Of a DNA stretch of 64,000 nucleotides, positions 54,287-64,000 are shown piece by piece (positions within the stretch are counted from its first letter, which is position 1; every line of letters starts with the position of its first letter). Made by a program: the position numbers and the translations under genes. Below the pieces are notes generated by a model, which was not told where the DNA came from, searched no databases, and saw only the letters and a program-made list of their open reading frames with translations. Origin of the DNA: Symbiodinium natans. Its lineage: Eukaryota > Sar > Dinophyceae > Suessiales > Symbiodiniaceae. The DNA lies in contig CAJNDS010002228.1 in assembly GCA_905221605.1 (NCBI GenBank), positions 392,344 to 456,343 of the forward strand, written 5' to 3'.

Positions 54287-55179
54287 CCTGGAATCCAAAC
54301 AGAATGTCCAAGAGGGCCCTGTGCTCTGCAGTAGGGGAATCAAGGATCTGCGAACGCAGGACGCAACTGAATCATGCAGTCCAAGAGTGGATGAAGTCGA
54401 GAGCCTGAGGTTGGGACATGAGACCAGCCTGAGTGACATAGGCCCCTGATCGCCCGCAAGGTAAAGCATCTCGATCGTTGCTTTGCCCGATGCGTGGAAG
54501 GCTACACTGGCTTCTTGAGCTGAAATCAGTTGGCCCTTGCCCTTTCTTGCAGAAAACTTGTGCCCCTCAAGACCCTGCTCACAACTCGGTTTTCGCAGGG
54601 CAGGGGTCCAAGCGCATTAAGGAGCCTTGACGTTCCGCAGCCATGAGTATGCGCTCGGGCGTCCAGCGCGGCTGACCTGAGTGTGCGATCATCCCAGCCC
54701 AGGTTCGCCCACACAGCTGCGATGCCTAGACGGTTCGCTGACTGGACCGACGCCTTTTTGCCAACCCAACACTTGCTCCCTCTTCGGCTCCTCGGCTTCA
54801 TCCAAATTCCGAGTTTCAGGACAGCACTTGGGGTTGCCAGTGCACCTCATCGGCTGATGTGTTTGCATGCCTCCCCTTAGCAACTTGATCCGGGCTTCCC
54901 CGACTTGCCAGGCTTCCAAATCCGCAACGGCGTGAACATGACAGATGCCGTCTTAGTGCTGGGGCCATTCACTGGGGACGGGGCTTCTCCAACAGAGGGT
55001 CTGCTCAAGATCACACAGGTTTCGGCCAAATGTAGGGGGAGCTCTTGGGAGGGACGTTCATGAGCTTGAGTAGGGGGAGCATGCCACCGATTGCTTGGGT
55101 TTTCGGTTTTCGCCGAGCGCAGCAGGGAGAGATGGATTCGTCAACTCTTAGGGTTGACATGGGTGGTTTGCACATTTTG

Positions 55180-55560
55180 CACCCTAAACCTTAAGCCCTG
55201 TAAACCCTGTAAACCCCATAAACCCTATAAACCCTATAAAAACCTAAGCCGCAGCTCCTTGCCTTTCGGGCCCTTTCTGCTTAACGCACTGGTTTGCTCT
55301 TTCCGAGAAGCGTCCCTCTCTGCCCGACTCGAAGGGGGCGAAACGTCCAAGGATTGCGTGGGTGCGACGACGGGGCAGAATTGCAGCCTGGACCCTCGGC
55401 CGCATATGAGTTTAGGGCTTATCGGGTTTGTAATAGGGTTTATAATCGGGTGTATTATAGGCTTTATTATTTATAAACGGGTTTATAGGGTTTATTGAGG
55501 TTTATAGGGTTTATTGGGTATACAGGGTTTATAGGGTTTACAGGGTTTACAGGGTAAAGG
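55180..55560. repeat. Degenerate telomere-like repeats (TAAACCC / GGGTTTATA)
   Basis: TAAACCCTGTAAACCC units near 55,200-55,245 and GGGTTTATAGGGTTTATTG units near 55,430-55,555, opposite orientations, separated by sequence that includes a short Cys-containing frame. Confidence 0.75.
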
Positions 55561-55679
55561 GCTTGGGGGGGCACAGTTCCGGGTTGGGTTTAGGGTCTTA
55601 GTCTTAGGGCTTAGACAAGCCTGTGCAAAGAGGGTTTACATAGGGTGAAGGCTGGTTTGGAGCCTTCCTGACACGAAGG

Positions 55680-55762
55680 CCTGCGAGCGTGGCTTCTTTC
55701 CCGTGGGGACGTCCGAGATGACCTGTCAGAGTGACGGAAGCTTCCTCCGAGGCGGGTTGCGA
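55680..55762 (+). CDS. Cys-rich module (C-half)
   Basis: Frame reads ACERGFFPVGTSEMTCQSDG and SFLRGG: C-x2-G-F-F...M-T-C-x2-D-G-x-F. It runs into a TTTAGGG tract, so the donor lies just before it. Confidence 0.48.
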
Positions 55763-55767
55763 GATGC

Positions 55768-55822
55768 GTTTAGGGTTTAGGGTTTAGGGTTTAGGGTTTA
55801 GGGTTTAGGGTTTAGGGTTTAG
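55768..55822. repeat. Interstitial telomere-type tract (TTTAGGG)n
   Basis: Eight units starting directly after a Cys-rich exon piece, so this tract is intronic if the gene model holds. Confidence 0.95.
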
Positions 55823-56138
55823 TGCTTTTGGTCTCGTATGTCAAGCGCGGCTGTTTGAGGCAACTTCTCCTGCTCTCCGAAGCCCTGCGCCAGCATCTCC
55901 ACGGTGTCCCCCTTCGACGAAGCGAGGCGACTCCCCTAAACGGAACCAGCCCAAGAAAAGGAAGCGTGTGAATCTCAAATATCCTGCAAAGCATAATTGC
56001 TGGTGCCTCATAAGCTTGGCGAGTGAAAGTTGACCAGAAAGTTCCGCTGAAAGCATTCGGCCGGTTCTCAGTGCACTAGCACCAGCTGCAAATTGATCAT
56101 TGCATCGAAATGCGTAGCCGACAGCCTTGGCCAAGGTT

Positions 56139-56248
56139 CGCCGACACTTGTTCTGGCCAGACCTTCGGTCAGTTCTGCCCCGTCTTCTGCGAGCTGGGTT
56201 GGACCCTTGAGGGCAACGCCACTGCAGCCGCAAATGATGGCAAATAAG
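56139..56248 (+). CDS. Sushi/CCP-like half-module (N-half)
   Basis: Frame reads DTCSGQTFGQFCPVFCELGW and TLEGNATAAANDGK: C-x8-C-x3-C-x2-GW-x-L-x-G, the same spacing as at 53.55 kb. Confidence 0.55.
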
Positions 56249-56606
56249 AGCCACTGTTTTCTCAGACTTAGGCCCCTAGTAAGCTTAATGCCCCTATTAA
56301 GCTTAAGCTGTGAAACATTCCCTGGACAGTTTGTGTGCCAACCGCTGCCAATAACGCTTATTCTAGGAAAAGTATTCCAAGGCTACAGACATGTCTGTGT
56401 ATATATATATATATGTATATGGTACCCCCCTGGAGAATCTACCTCTAGGGGGTGGGGGTTTAAGATGCATGCATTTCAAAACGCCTGTAACCATTTCGTA
56501 TAGGCACTTGCCTATTCGCATTTAAATGACTACAGGATGAGGATTTACGATTTCTCATATCCTCAGGGTGGCGCGCAAGAGTTTTTCCATCGTCTTTCGT
56601 TTTTTT

Positions 56607-56795
56607 GTTTGTGTGTGTGTGTGTGTGCGTTTGTGTTGCTTATAAGCAGTTGGGTTGGGGGGGGGGGGGGGTTCTTCCATGGCTCCAAGACCTCTGCTAC
56701 CCCCAACCCCCCCCCCCCCCCCCTGCGCTCCGCTCCCCTCCACTCCGCTGCGCTCCGCTCCCCTCCACTCCGCTCCCCTCCACTCCGCTCCCGTT
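56607..56795. repeat. (GT)n, poly-G/poly-C inverted pair and CTCCGCTCCC minisatellite
   Basis: (GT)n at 56,607-56,630; GGTTGGGG plus G run at about 56,653-56,672; CCCCAACCCC plus C run at 56,700-56,723; then 10-15 bp CTCCGCTCCC/CTCCACTCCG units to 56,795. The G and C tracts are inverted complements about 30 bp apart and could fold into a strong hairpin. Confidence 0.9.
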
Positions 56796-56868
56796 TTGAA
56801 AAGAGAAGCCACGAAACACTATAGGTACCCTAAGCCTGAGAGCCTAAAAGGGTGTGGTGTAGGATTCA

Positions 56869-57440
56869 ACCTTAAACCCTAAACCTTTCAGCCCTATAGA
56901 GTTTCAAGGTTAAGCAATTAAACCTAAACCCTTAACATTTAAACCAAGGTTTAGGGGTTAAGATTTAGGCATTTATACTGAAGCCGGCAATTAAACCTAA
57001 ACCATTAAGATTGAACCGATGGGGTTAAGGTTTAAAGGTCTAGGGTTGAAGAACTGGGCACTTACACCTAAGCCATAGAGTTTAAGCCTCAAGGGTTTAA
57101 CGTTTAGGCTTTCAAACCTTAACCCTAAACACTTGAGAGTCGAAACCCTAAAACCCTATAGGGCTCTAAAGGTTGAAAGTCTCTAACCCTATAGGCGCTG
57201 AAGCTTTTACTGTCCAGAGCTAGGTCTAAGCGCATCTGAAGTATTAGAATTTAAGCCTCAGGTTTAGGCAGTTCAACCTTTAAACCCTACAGGGTTGAAA
57301 AGGCTTTCTAAACCTTGACGGGGTTAGCCCTTTGGGTTTAAACCCTGTGGAGTTTAAGGTTTAGGCCTTGACCTATAGGATTAGAACCTTACAACCCTTT
57401 TGGGCTTGAGGCTTAAATCCCTAAACCTTAAATCCCATAG
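56869..57440. repeat. Long, strongly degenerate telomere-like region
   Basis: About 570 bp filled with TAAACCT, GGTTTAAG and CCCTATAG words in both orientations. It reads as an old, scrambled telomere-type array. Confidence 0.65.
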
Positions 57441-57756
57441 GGTTATGCCTATGTTTACAGTCTGTAGGGCTTGCCTCCTGTGGAAATGCACAGAAAAGTA
57501 TAAGAAGTACCCGCATCATGTACGCATATAGGGTATATGCATTGTATATTCAAATGCAGAAAATGGAACAGGAGGGATGGCAGGCCTCGAACCAGAAGAC
57601 CAGGACGCATTCGAGCGCATAGGCTGATGCAAAAAAAGCATGTCCTTTAAGCCCCGGGAACGCGAGAATACTGTGAGCAAATATCCTCTTACTCGCAGGT
57701 ATGGCATCATAACCTTCCAAATGTACATGCACAAGGTAGATTCTAGGGGGGGTGAC

Positions 57757-57832
57757 ATACATACATATATATATGTAAAGAAAAACACATGTAGAGCGAG
57801 GAGGAGAGAGCGAGAGAGAGGGAGAGAGAGAA
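57757..57832. repeat. (CATA)n and (GAGA)n microsatellites
   Basis: ACATACATATATATATG followed by GAGAGAG-rich sequence. Confidence 0.85.
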
Positions 57833-58769
57833 CGCTCCACGGTTCGGATTGCGCATCCAACGTGAATGCTCTGCATTACACATTCGTGCGCAGGGCATCT
57901 TCTGAACTGAGGCCACTCTGATGCTCTGCGACGATGCGCCCAACAGCAGCGCCGGGTACACGGAGCTGCCGAGCTGTCAAAGAGGAGAGGGGCATCACCC
58001 CGTTGTCTTCATCCCGTTGGGAGAGGTTCTTCAGGCATCTTCAGGCATCCGAAGGGAGCCCCCAAAACAGCGGAAACCTCGGAGGCCTTGAAGCCCGAAA
58101 AGGCCCAAAGCTACGCCTTAACCCCAGTAAGAGAGCTTAGAACCTCAAGTTTCTAAACTCCTTAAACTCCCTCGATTTTGATTGGCCCAGGTCGTTGAGT
58201 CAAATGCCCGCAGAGACATTTCCTGGGCCGACCTGCGTCAGCAACCCCTGCGGGACTGAGAGGGCTTTGAGGGTTTCATTGGAAGTGTTTTTCAGCTCCA
58301 TGTCGCTGACCCGAACCACATGCAATTTGCCCCATGGAATCTGGAATGCGTAGCGGTGTAATCCATGTAGCAGTGCGAAGAGATGTCTACGAATGCTTCT
58401 CGCGGCTACATTTCAAGATCTCGGACCATCGCAAGTGCCTATGATTTCTGAAGCCACGCAGAAATGGGATACTTGCAAAGTAAACCTCCCAGACCTCCCA
58501 TGTCCCAATACCCCTTTCAAACGGCTTGACTTGGGGCAATTGGAACGGCAGGATCGGCCTTCCTACCATGCAGGGTGTTCAGCACGACTGCCTGGGCAAG
58601 ACGACCCTTCAGACCTGCACAGTGTCGCTGTGCAGCAGTTGGGGGGCACCAGGGTGAGATGTCGTGACGTTTGCCTTGCCCTGGAGCCTTGGGGCTTGAT
58701 CTTCATGTGGATCTGTGTCCACACCCGTTTGTACTGTCCTGAAGGCTCCTGACGCCCAAGAAGCTGAGG

Positions 58770-58866
58770 AACGCCTCCTTTGGATTTACCTTGGAGGGGC
58801 CCTCTCCTGTGCTGCAGTGTGGTGTCGACGGCCAGTTTGTCGGCACCGTGCCTCCAGAGACCTGGC
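58770..58866 (+). CDS. Cys-rich module (C-half)
   Basis: Frame reads NASFGFTLEGPSPVLQCGVD and GQFVGTVPPE: G-F-x-L-x-G...L-x-C-x3-G-x-F-x-G-x-x-P. A less certain N-half (DCLGKTTLQTC, then TVSLC) lies 170 bp upstream near 58,580. Confidence 0.5.
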
Positions 58867-58895
58867 TTCGAAGTCATGCCCAAAAAAAGGTTACA

Positions 58896-58965
58896 TAGGG
58901 GCTTTTACGATATTCGGGGTACCTTATGAAGGGGATCCTCTCTTAGGGGTCCTTTATCTTCGCGA
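58896..58965. repeat. GGGGTACC-type element
   Basis: TTTTACGATATTCGGGGTACC is close to 43,926-43,947 (TTTTACGATATTGGGGCTACC). A facing AGGGGTCC and CGAACCCC follow within 70 bp. Likely a relative of the foldback element at 44,005. Confidence 0.5.
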
Positions 58966-59324
58966 ACCCCAAAACTCGGTTTTGGCTGAGCTGTTTTCCC
59001 CGCCTGAGTTGCTTGTACTCCTCGACATGTTTTTTCTTTCAAGTTCAGGGTGGGACTTGGGGTGGGAACCGGGCTCCTCGAAAGTTAAGTGCCTTGGTGC
59101 AGGTGACAATTGCAAAGTGCCCTTCGCCGAACTTTGACTCCAGCGTTGGAAGCACTTGCGAGAACAAAACGCTTCTCGGCCAAAGCAGTCCAGCCGGAAG
59201 GAGCAGTCGTAACATGCAACCAGCATGCACCGGAACACCTTCCGACTCTTTCGACTGTAAGGATTGGTGCCGAGTGCTGGGCTTTCTGCAGGCTCCTGGG
59301 CTTTCCAAGTTCTGTCATTTTCCC

Positions 59325-59430
59325 ATGCATCCTCTCCCAGCCCAGGAACGGGTATTCCGGGGACCCGCAGCCTTATCTGTGTGTCGCGGACGAGGATGCC
59401 AGCGTGATCGAGGCCCCCGCGCTTGGCAAA
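59325..59430 (+). CDS. Cys-rich module (C-half)
   Basis: Frame reads RNGYSGDPQPYLCVADEDAS and VIEAPALGK: GYSGDP...Y-x-C, as after the third Cys of CCP-type repeats. The edges are approximate. A possible N-half (KCPSPNFDSSVGSTC) lies near 59,118-59,165. Confidence 0.45.
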
Positions 59431-60784
59431 ATCTCCAGTAGTCATAGTCATCATTGGCTGGACGGTCATGTCGCCCTCCCCATGCATCTCATCTGTTGCA
59501 AAACCTTATTAGATATCACGCACTCTATCTGCCAGAGACTTGCCGCTTCTTTTGGTCTTTCGGGCCCTTGAGACTTGGCAGGTCCGGCCGGTATCGGCAG
59601 GCATCTCCTGCCAGAACAGCAGTGCGAGGCGTCTCGGGCAGCGGCGCCTGACAGCGGCATGCAACTTGGCACGAAGAGCAACTCATGGACGGCGCTTTTT
59701 GTGCTCTTGGAGGCTGCCTCTTTGGTGGTGGTAGGTACTGGGCGCATGGCCAGCTTTTTCGGTATTGCAGGAAGGCAGGAAGAGCTGCAATCTGGTTACG
59801 ACGTGGGCGATCCTAGTTCTGGCTGCGAAATGCAAACTTCCGACTTCTCTTTCAGCTTAGGCGATCTACCCGCTGTGGAGAGCTATGGACTGACGATGCC
59901 GCAGTACGATCACAGTCGCCTGTGCTGCAAGATACGTAGCCCCTGAGACGCTGGCATCGCCTGTAGAAGATCGGGAACTCGCTTTCCACTTCAGCCATAT
60001 AGCTTTGGAATTTATAGCAACGTTTCGCAGTCGTGTCTAAGCGTGCATCAAAACTACGCAATTCGCCACTGCGAACCCGAGGCTGTTTGTCCACACCTCA
60101 CGGAGAGGTCTGCATTGTCCACTGCAGTTTGGGCTGGGAAATGCGCCTTGAAAGTGTTAATTGGGTTCTGAGTTTGAGGTCGGCGATAAAAAACGGAGCG
60201 GGGTGTGGTTTTGGAAGGTTCGGCGGTGCAGGGCATCGCAGGAAACCTGCGCACCAGAGCCGAGGAACGGATCGGCGTCACTTCTTGTTTGCGACAACGG
60301 GGGCCTGAGCGGTGGTGCCATTGCTGAATGAGTCGAAGCGTTCCGGAAACCGCTTCGATGCCCCTTGTTGAAGAGCTTGCGAGCACGCCAAGAAAAGACG
60401 AACACATCCTTCAAAGGCATTCAATCGGTGCTCCGACTTTTGAAGGTCGAGGGTGGACGTGTTGAGACTAAGTTAAGACGGTTTGGGTCCTGTCCCAGCT
60501 GAGGCGTCCTCCCAGCTTGTGCGGGGCTGGTGTGCTCCTACAACATCCCGAGCGACTTGCTCACATTCAGACTGCACATTTTAGTCACTACAAGGTCCTC
60601 GATGTTTACAACATTCTTCAACAAACTCCCCCGAAGCTCTTCTCGTTCGAGGCGCAGTCGGGCTGCGTCACAATTGCAGCAATGCGACGATGCCTGGATC
60701 GCGGTTCTGGGAGGCTTCAAAAAAGGTTCAAAAGGAGGCCTAGGTTCGGCGCTTTTTGAAGTTTGGTACCGATGGAAACTGAGT

Positions 60785-60895
60785 ACGGCAGTACCAGATC
60801 TCAGGACGGGTGAAACCTGCACAGCAAGCTGCACAGAGGAGGCTCTCGGAATCGGGGGTTCGCTTGAGGGGAATGCTGGGAGTCAGGCTCCCGCT
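60785..60895 (+). CDS. Cys-rich module (N-half)
   Basis: Frame reads VPDLRTGETCTASCTEEALG and IGGSLEGNAG: G-x-T-C-x3-C as in the other N-halves, but the first Cys is missing from this piece or lies in the preceding exon. Confidence 0.42.
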
Positions 60896-61394
60896 TTGGG
60901 CTGGACCTTGCTGCTAGAGAGTTGGCACGCATGTCTCTCTTCTGAACACATGCAACAATGGCGCAGTTTCCACTGGGTCAGCTCAAGCAGAGCCACAAGG
61001 TAACGAGCACGGATGGTTCCACCAGTTGCACGAAGACAAAGCTGTCAGTTGGGGCATACAAGCCTTCGATGTGATGTCTCCTTTGTCCTTACAACGCCAG
61101 ACAGAGCCACCACTCGTATGCTTCCGCTCCCGCCAACATGGGCTGTCGTTCTCCGACCAGTTGCGATCCAAAAGAGATTCAGATCCTTCAAGCAAGCTAG
61201 GCTCGCAAACGCCGCAGAGTTGAAGGCCAGTCCTATGAGAAATCGAAAAGACAACACGATGGCCAGTCTCACGCGCCGGAAGCTTCCCGAAGACATGACT
61301 GCCGTCTACTAAAAACACCATCAAAGATGGGAGTTTTACATGTTTGTAAGTTACACGACACGTTAGCAACTAGCCCTTCAGCCCCTTGCAGCCA

Positions 61395-61500
61395 CTCGCC
61401 TCGCAGGGCTTCGAGTATTCCTCCGGTGGCGCAGAGCAGTTCGAGTGCTTGCCAACTGGGGAGTTCCGCGGTGGCTTGGACTTTGAGGGTGGGACCGAAA
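61395..61500 (+). CDS. Cys-rich module (C-half)
   Basis: Frame reads GFEYSSGGAEQFECLPTGEF and RGGLDFEGGTE: F-E-Y...F-x-C-x3-G-x-F-x-G. It clearly follows the family pattern. Confidence 0.5.
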
Positions 61501-62639
61501 CACTGGGATTACTCCCGAGTCAAAGCACTGTGCTGCAAGCGCATGCCGGTTTCGGAAGGGCCTTTCCGAGCCTACAGCAGATGAGGAACACTTCCTCATT
61601 GTCAGCGGCGCCGCTGCGTGGACTTGTCTCTAGATGACACCAAGTTCAGGCACAGCTGCCGCGACATGGCACCTTGGTATGGCCAAGTCTGTCCGCTTCG
61701 TTGCGTGTCCTTATACCCTTTGGCCGGCCACACGGGTTTCGCCAATGTAGCCCATGTCATCCCATGTCGGGTTCAGGACCGGTTTGTTTAAGAATTCCGC
61801 TTCCAATTTGAACCCCCAAAAGGGGGACTGGGAACCTGCCCCCCCACCCCCACCCCCCGTCTGAGGGGTACCTGGACACTTGCGGCGTGACGTGCGCACC
61901 GGGTTTCAGCCTCGTTGGCTGGGCCTCGCAGTTCCTCAGAATCTCAGAAACCCTTTTCAGGTTTTTAAATTTTCCGTTTCTCCAGGAGTAAATATAATAT
62001 CTTCTGGGAGAAAGCTGCGAATGCGGTGTATGATATGCTGAAAGAGAAGGAAGAGGCTTTAGGGAAAAGCCTGCTTGCAGCTGAGGTTCCAATGTGGCAG
62101 TGCTGGAGACATTGTTGGTGTACCTCCTCTTTGTGTTGCCCTGCGGAACTTCTACTTACAACCCAAAGCCGTTTATGGTTAGGTCGGGTTGCGCACAGCG
62201 GAGGATGTTTCTTCGTTGAACGCCATTCCAGGTTGGCAACCCGTGCGTGAACAACCTTCCCGTGGACCAGGCTTTCTCTGGCGAGGCCTCTTGGCTTTCA
62301 AACCTGATCGAGTTTGGGCCTGGGCGTAGTTCACCCAGAAAGGAAGTTGGGCAATCCATGCACTTCCTAGACCCTTCCCTTCCTGCCCAGAGCGCGCTAC
62401 GCCGGCTTGTTTCAGCGGGGGTTTCCGTGCCCTTGCAGCAGAGGACTGCTCTGGACTGACGACGGGGATGTCCTGCACCTGGGACAGAAAAGAGGGGAAA
62501 ATAGCACACAACATGAGCTTCAGACTGCCACACTGAACTGCAGGCACGGTCACCTGCAAGCCGGGAACCACGCCCAGCGCGACGACCCTCACTTGCGGCG
62601 TTGGTGCCCTGTCAATATGCGAGACTGTGAAGGGGAGGG

Positions 62640-62775
62640 CAAGATCCCAAGGTTTGCAATGTGGATGGGTTCTGATGTGAACCGCTCTGTCTTTGAAGGT
62701 GGCACCTTGGTGGGAGACTTGCCCGATTGTTTGCCTGCAACGTGCGCCACAAGCGCGGCTCTTCAGGACCTGTCT
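62640..62775 (+). CDS. Cys-rich module (C-half)
   Basis: Frame reads WMGSDVNRSVFEGGTLVGDL and PDCLPATCATSAA: V-F-E-G-G-T-L-x-G-x-L-P-x-C closes a repeat and P-x-T-C opens the next. Confidence 0.48.
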
Positions 62776-63249
62776 GGCACTGGAAAGATGCTCCCTTCAA
62801 AGTCTGAAACCTCAAGCTCTTGTCCACAGGAACAATCGGTTTCATAAGGTTTTGTCGATGGTTTGATCTGTGTCAGGGCTTTGTAAGGATCTTAAAATGA
62901 AGGGTTGCGCTTGGCAGTATTCTTGCTGCTTTGCTCGGCATGACGGCAGAAGCTTCTCAGAAACTTTCCGAAGCTTTCCTTCAGGACCCCTCTGTGGCGC
63001 ACAACTGTGAGAATGTGGCGTTCGGTCAAGGTTGCAGTGCTTGGCCCTGACAGTCTAACAAAGTTGTTCCAGTTATTGGAGGGCCGCCACTTGGATATTA
63101 CTGTAAGTCTTAGGCAGCTTCTTTTCAGATCTTCTCAGCTGAGGTGTGTACTGTGCACATGGGCATCCTGGCTTCAAGCAAAGGGCTTTCAATCTTTTCT
63201 TGAAGGGAGGCCAGCCTTTTGCGGTCGGAAGCTAGAAGAGTTCTCGCCC

Positions 63250-63387
63250 TTGCCGGAAACTTGCAGGTATCAGCTGGCTTCTGGGCAGACAGGCGAGGTG
63301 TGGCAGTGCTTGCTCAGCGGCAGCAGCAGCAGCGGCGTGTCGCTCAGCGGAACCTTGCCCACATGCTCCTTGGAAGAGAATAAATAG
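63250..63387 (+). CDS. Cys-rich module (C-half), ending in a stop in this frame
   Basis: Frame reads ETCRYQLASGQTGEVWQCLL and SGSSSSGVSLSGTLPTCSL, then ENK and a stop at 63,385. Y-x-L...W-x-C...G-x-S-L-x-G-T-L-P-T-C is a good repeat ending. The stop is probably in the following intron, with a donor just before it. Confidence 0.52.
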   Translation: MPETCRYQLASGQTGEVWQCLLSGSSSSGVSLSGTLPTCSLEENK

Positions 63388-63624
63388 GGACATCGCTGAC
63401 ACAAAAAGTGGGATTCGCCCCTGGCCCCTCCCCGACAAGAGGAAACAGATTTTACATGTGTGGAGCTTTTGCGAGGAGAGCCAGGAGCTGAAGAGATTCG
63501 TCTCCCATTCAGGAGATGTATCTCAAAACTAACAGGGTTGCGTTGTCGGGGCTTCCCGAACCTTCACGGACGGAGACTAGTTTGGGACGCGATCCTGAAA
63601 CTCGAAAACCTTTTTGCGCCCACA

Positions 63625-63786
63625 GCTCTGCCCAGCTGACGCTCTCAGGTGAGCCCATCACATGCTCTGGCTTGACCCCGAGCACTGGATTCGCCGACAA
63701 CTGCAGCAACGTAACAGCCGGCTCGACACACGCCTGCAGGGAGGCGTCAATTTGCCACCTAAGCATCGACTCGTCGACTTTTTGTT
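63625..63786 (+). CDS. Cys-rich module, last in window
   Basis: Frame reads LSGEPITCSGLTPSTGFADN and CSNVTAGSTHACREASICHL: C-x5-G-F-x-D-N-C-x-N-V-x2-G-S. It resembles an N-half with wider Cys spacing. The gene probably continues beyond 64,000. Confidence 0.45.
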
Positions 63787-64000
63787 GACGATGCTGGTAG
63801 CCTGCTCGGGGTCGCTGAGTTGGCCTGGGCCCGAAAGATCGGATCATGTCGGCAACCAGCATGCTCCGATATGCTGCCGGCATCTTCTTACTGCCACTGC
63901 TGTCAGACTAGAACTCAGGCCGAAGACGGGCTTCGATCAAGCAGAGCAGTGGATCCTCGTGCCTTCTGATCCGAGGTCCTGCGAGCGACGCTGCGCGAGA

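Overview
The window looks like nuclear DNA of a dinoflagellate, most likely of the Symbiodinium type. The evidence is a near-exact dinoflagellate spliced-leader (DinoSL) sequence at 39,085-39,105, TTTAGGG/CCCTAAA telomere-type repeats recurring in both orientations about every few kb, exon-like islands with AG|G acceptors and GT, GC or GA donors, abundant simple repeats, and decayed retroelements of the kind that fill dinoflagellate genomes. No operon, bacterial gene, rRNA or CRISPR array is visible. Gene models are inferred by eye from reading frame, composition and splice consensus.

Layout. 1-18 kb: gene-poor, intron-like or intergenic DNA with many telomere-type tracts (the longest at 10,590-10,797), microsatellites and two AT-rich islands. 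18.3-30.1 kb: a retroelement graveyard. It holds many pieces, in both orientations, of a reverse-transcriptase element with a GGEQGD(P) motif, plus one longer minus-strand LINE (23.5-26.3 kb) whose catalytic YADD has become YAHD. 31.4-37.4 kb: at least ten Ser/Thr-rich exons, mucin-like, nearly all in intron phase 2. 37.65-38.75 kb: a G-rich tract, a tRNA-Arg-like sequence and a 175-183 bp tandem repeat carrying a short palindrome family.

39.09-42.94 kb is the most unusual part. DinoSL directly abuts a CCCTAAA tract and is followed by a gene encoding a positive-strand RNA virus-type RNA-dependent RNA polymerase (motif A D-x4-D, motif B SGDSLTSVGN, motif C GEGDD). The gene has what look like two spliceosomal introns, two one-base lesions, paired hairpins at its stop codon and no visible capsid gene. 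It reads as an endogenous viral element that was at some stage a host-type, trans-spliced transcript.

43.7-49.9 kb: more telomere-type tracts, foldback elements and microsatellites. 49.9-63.8 kb: further Ser/Thr exons, then about a dozen dispersed exon-like pieces encoding Cys-rich sushi/CCP-like half-modules (C-x8-C-x3-C, then F-x-C-x3-G). The Ser/Thr and Cys-rich exons are on the same strand and plausibly belong to one very long secreted or cell-surface protein gene. If so, the viral element sits inside one of its introns. That link is inference and needs RNA evidence.
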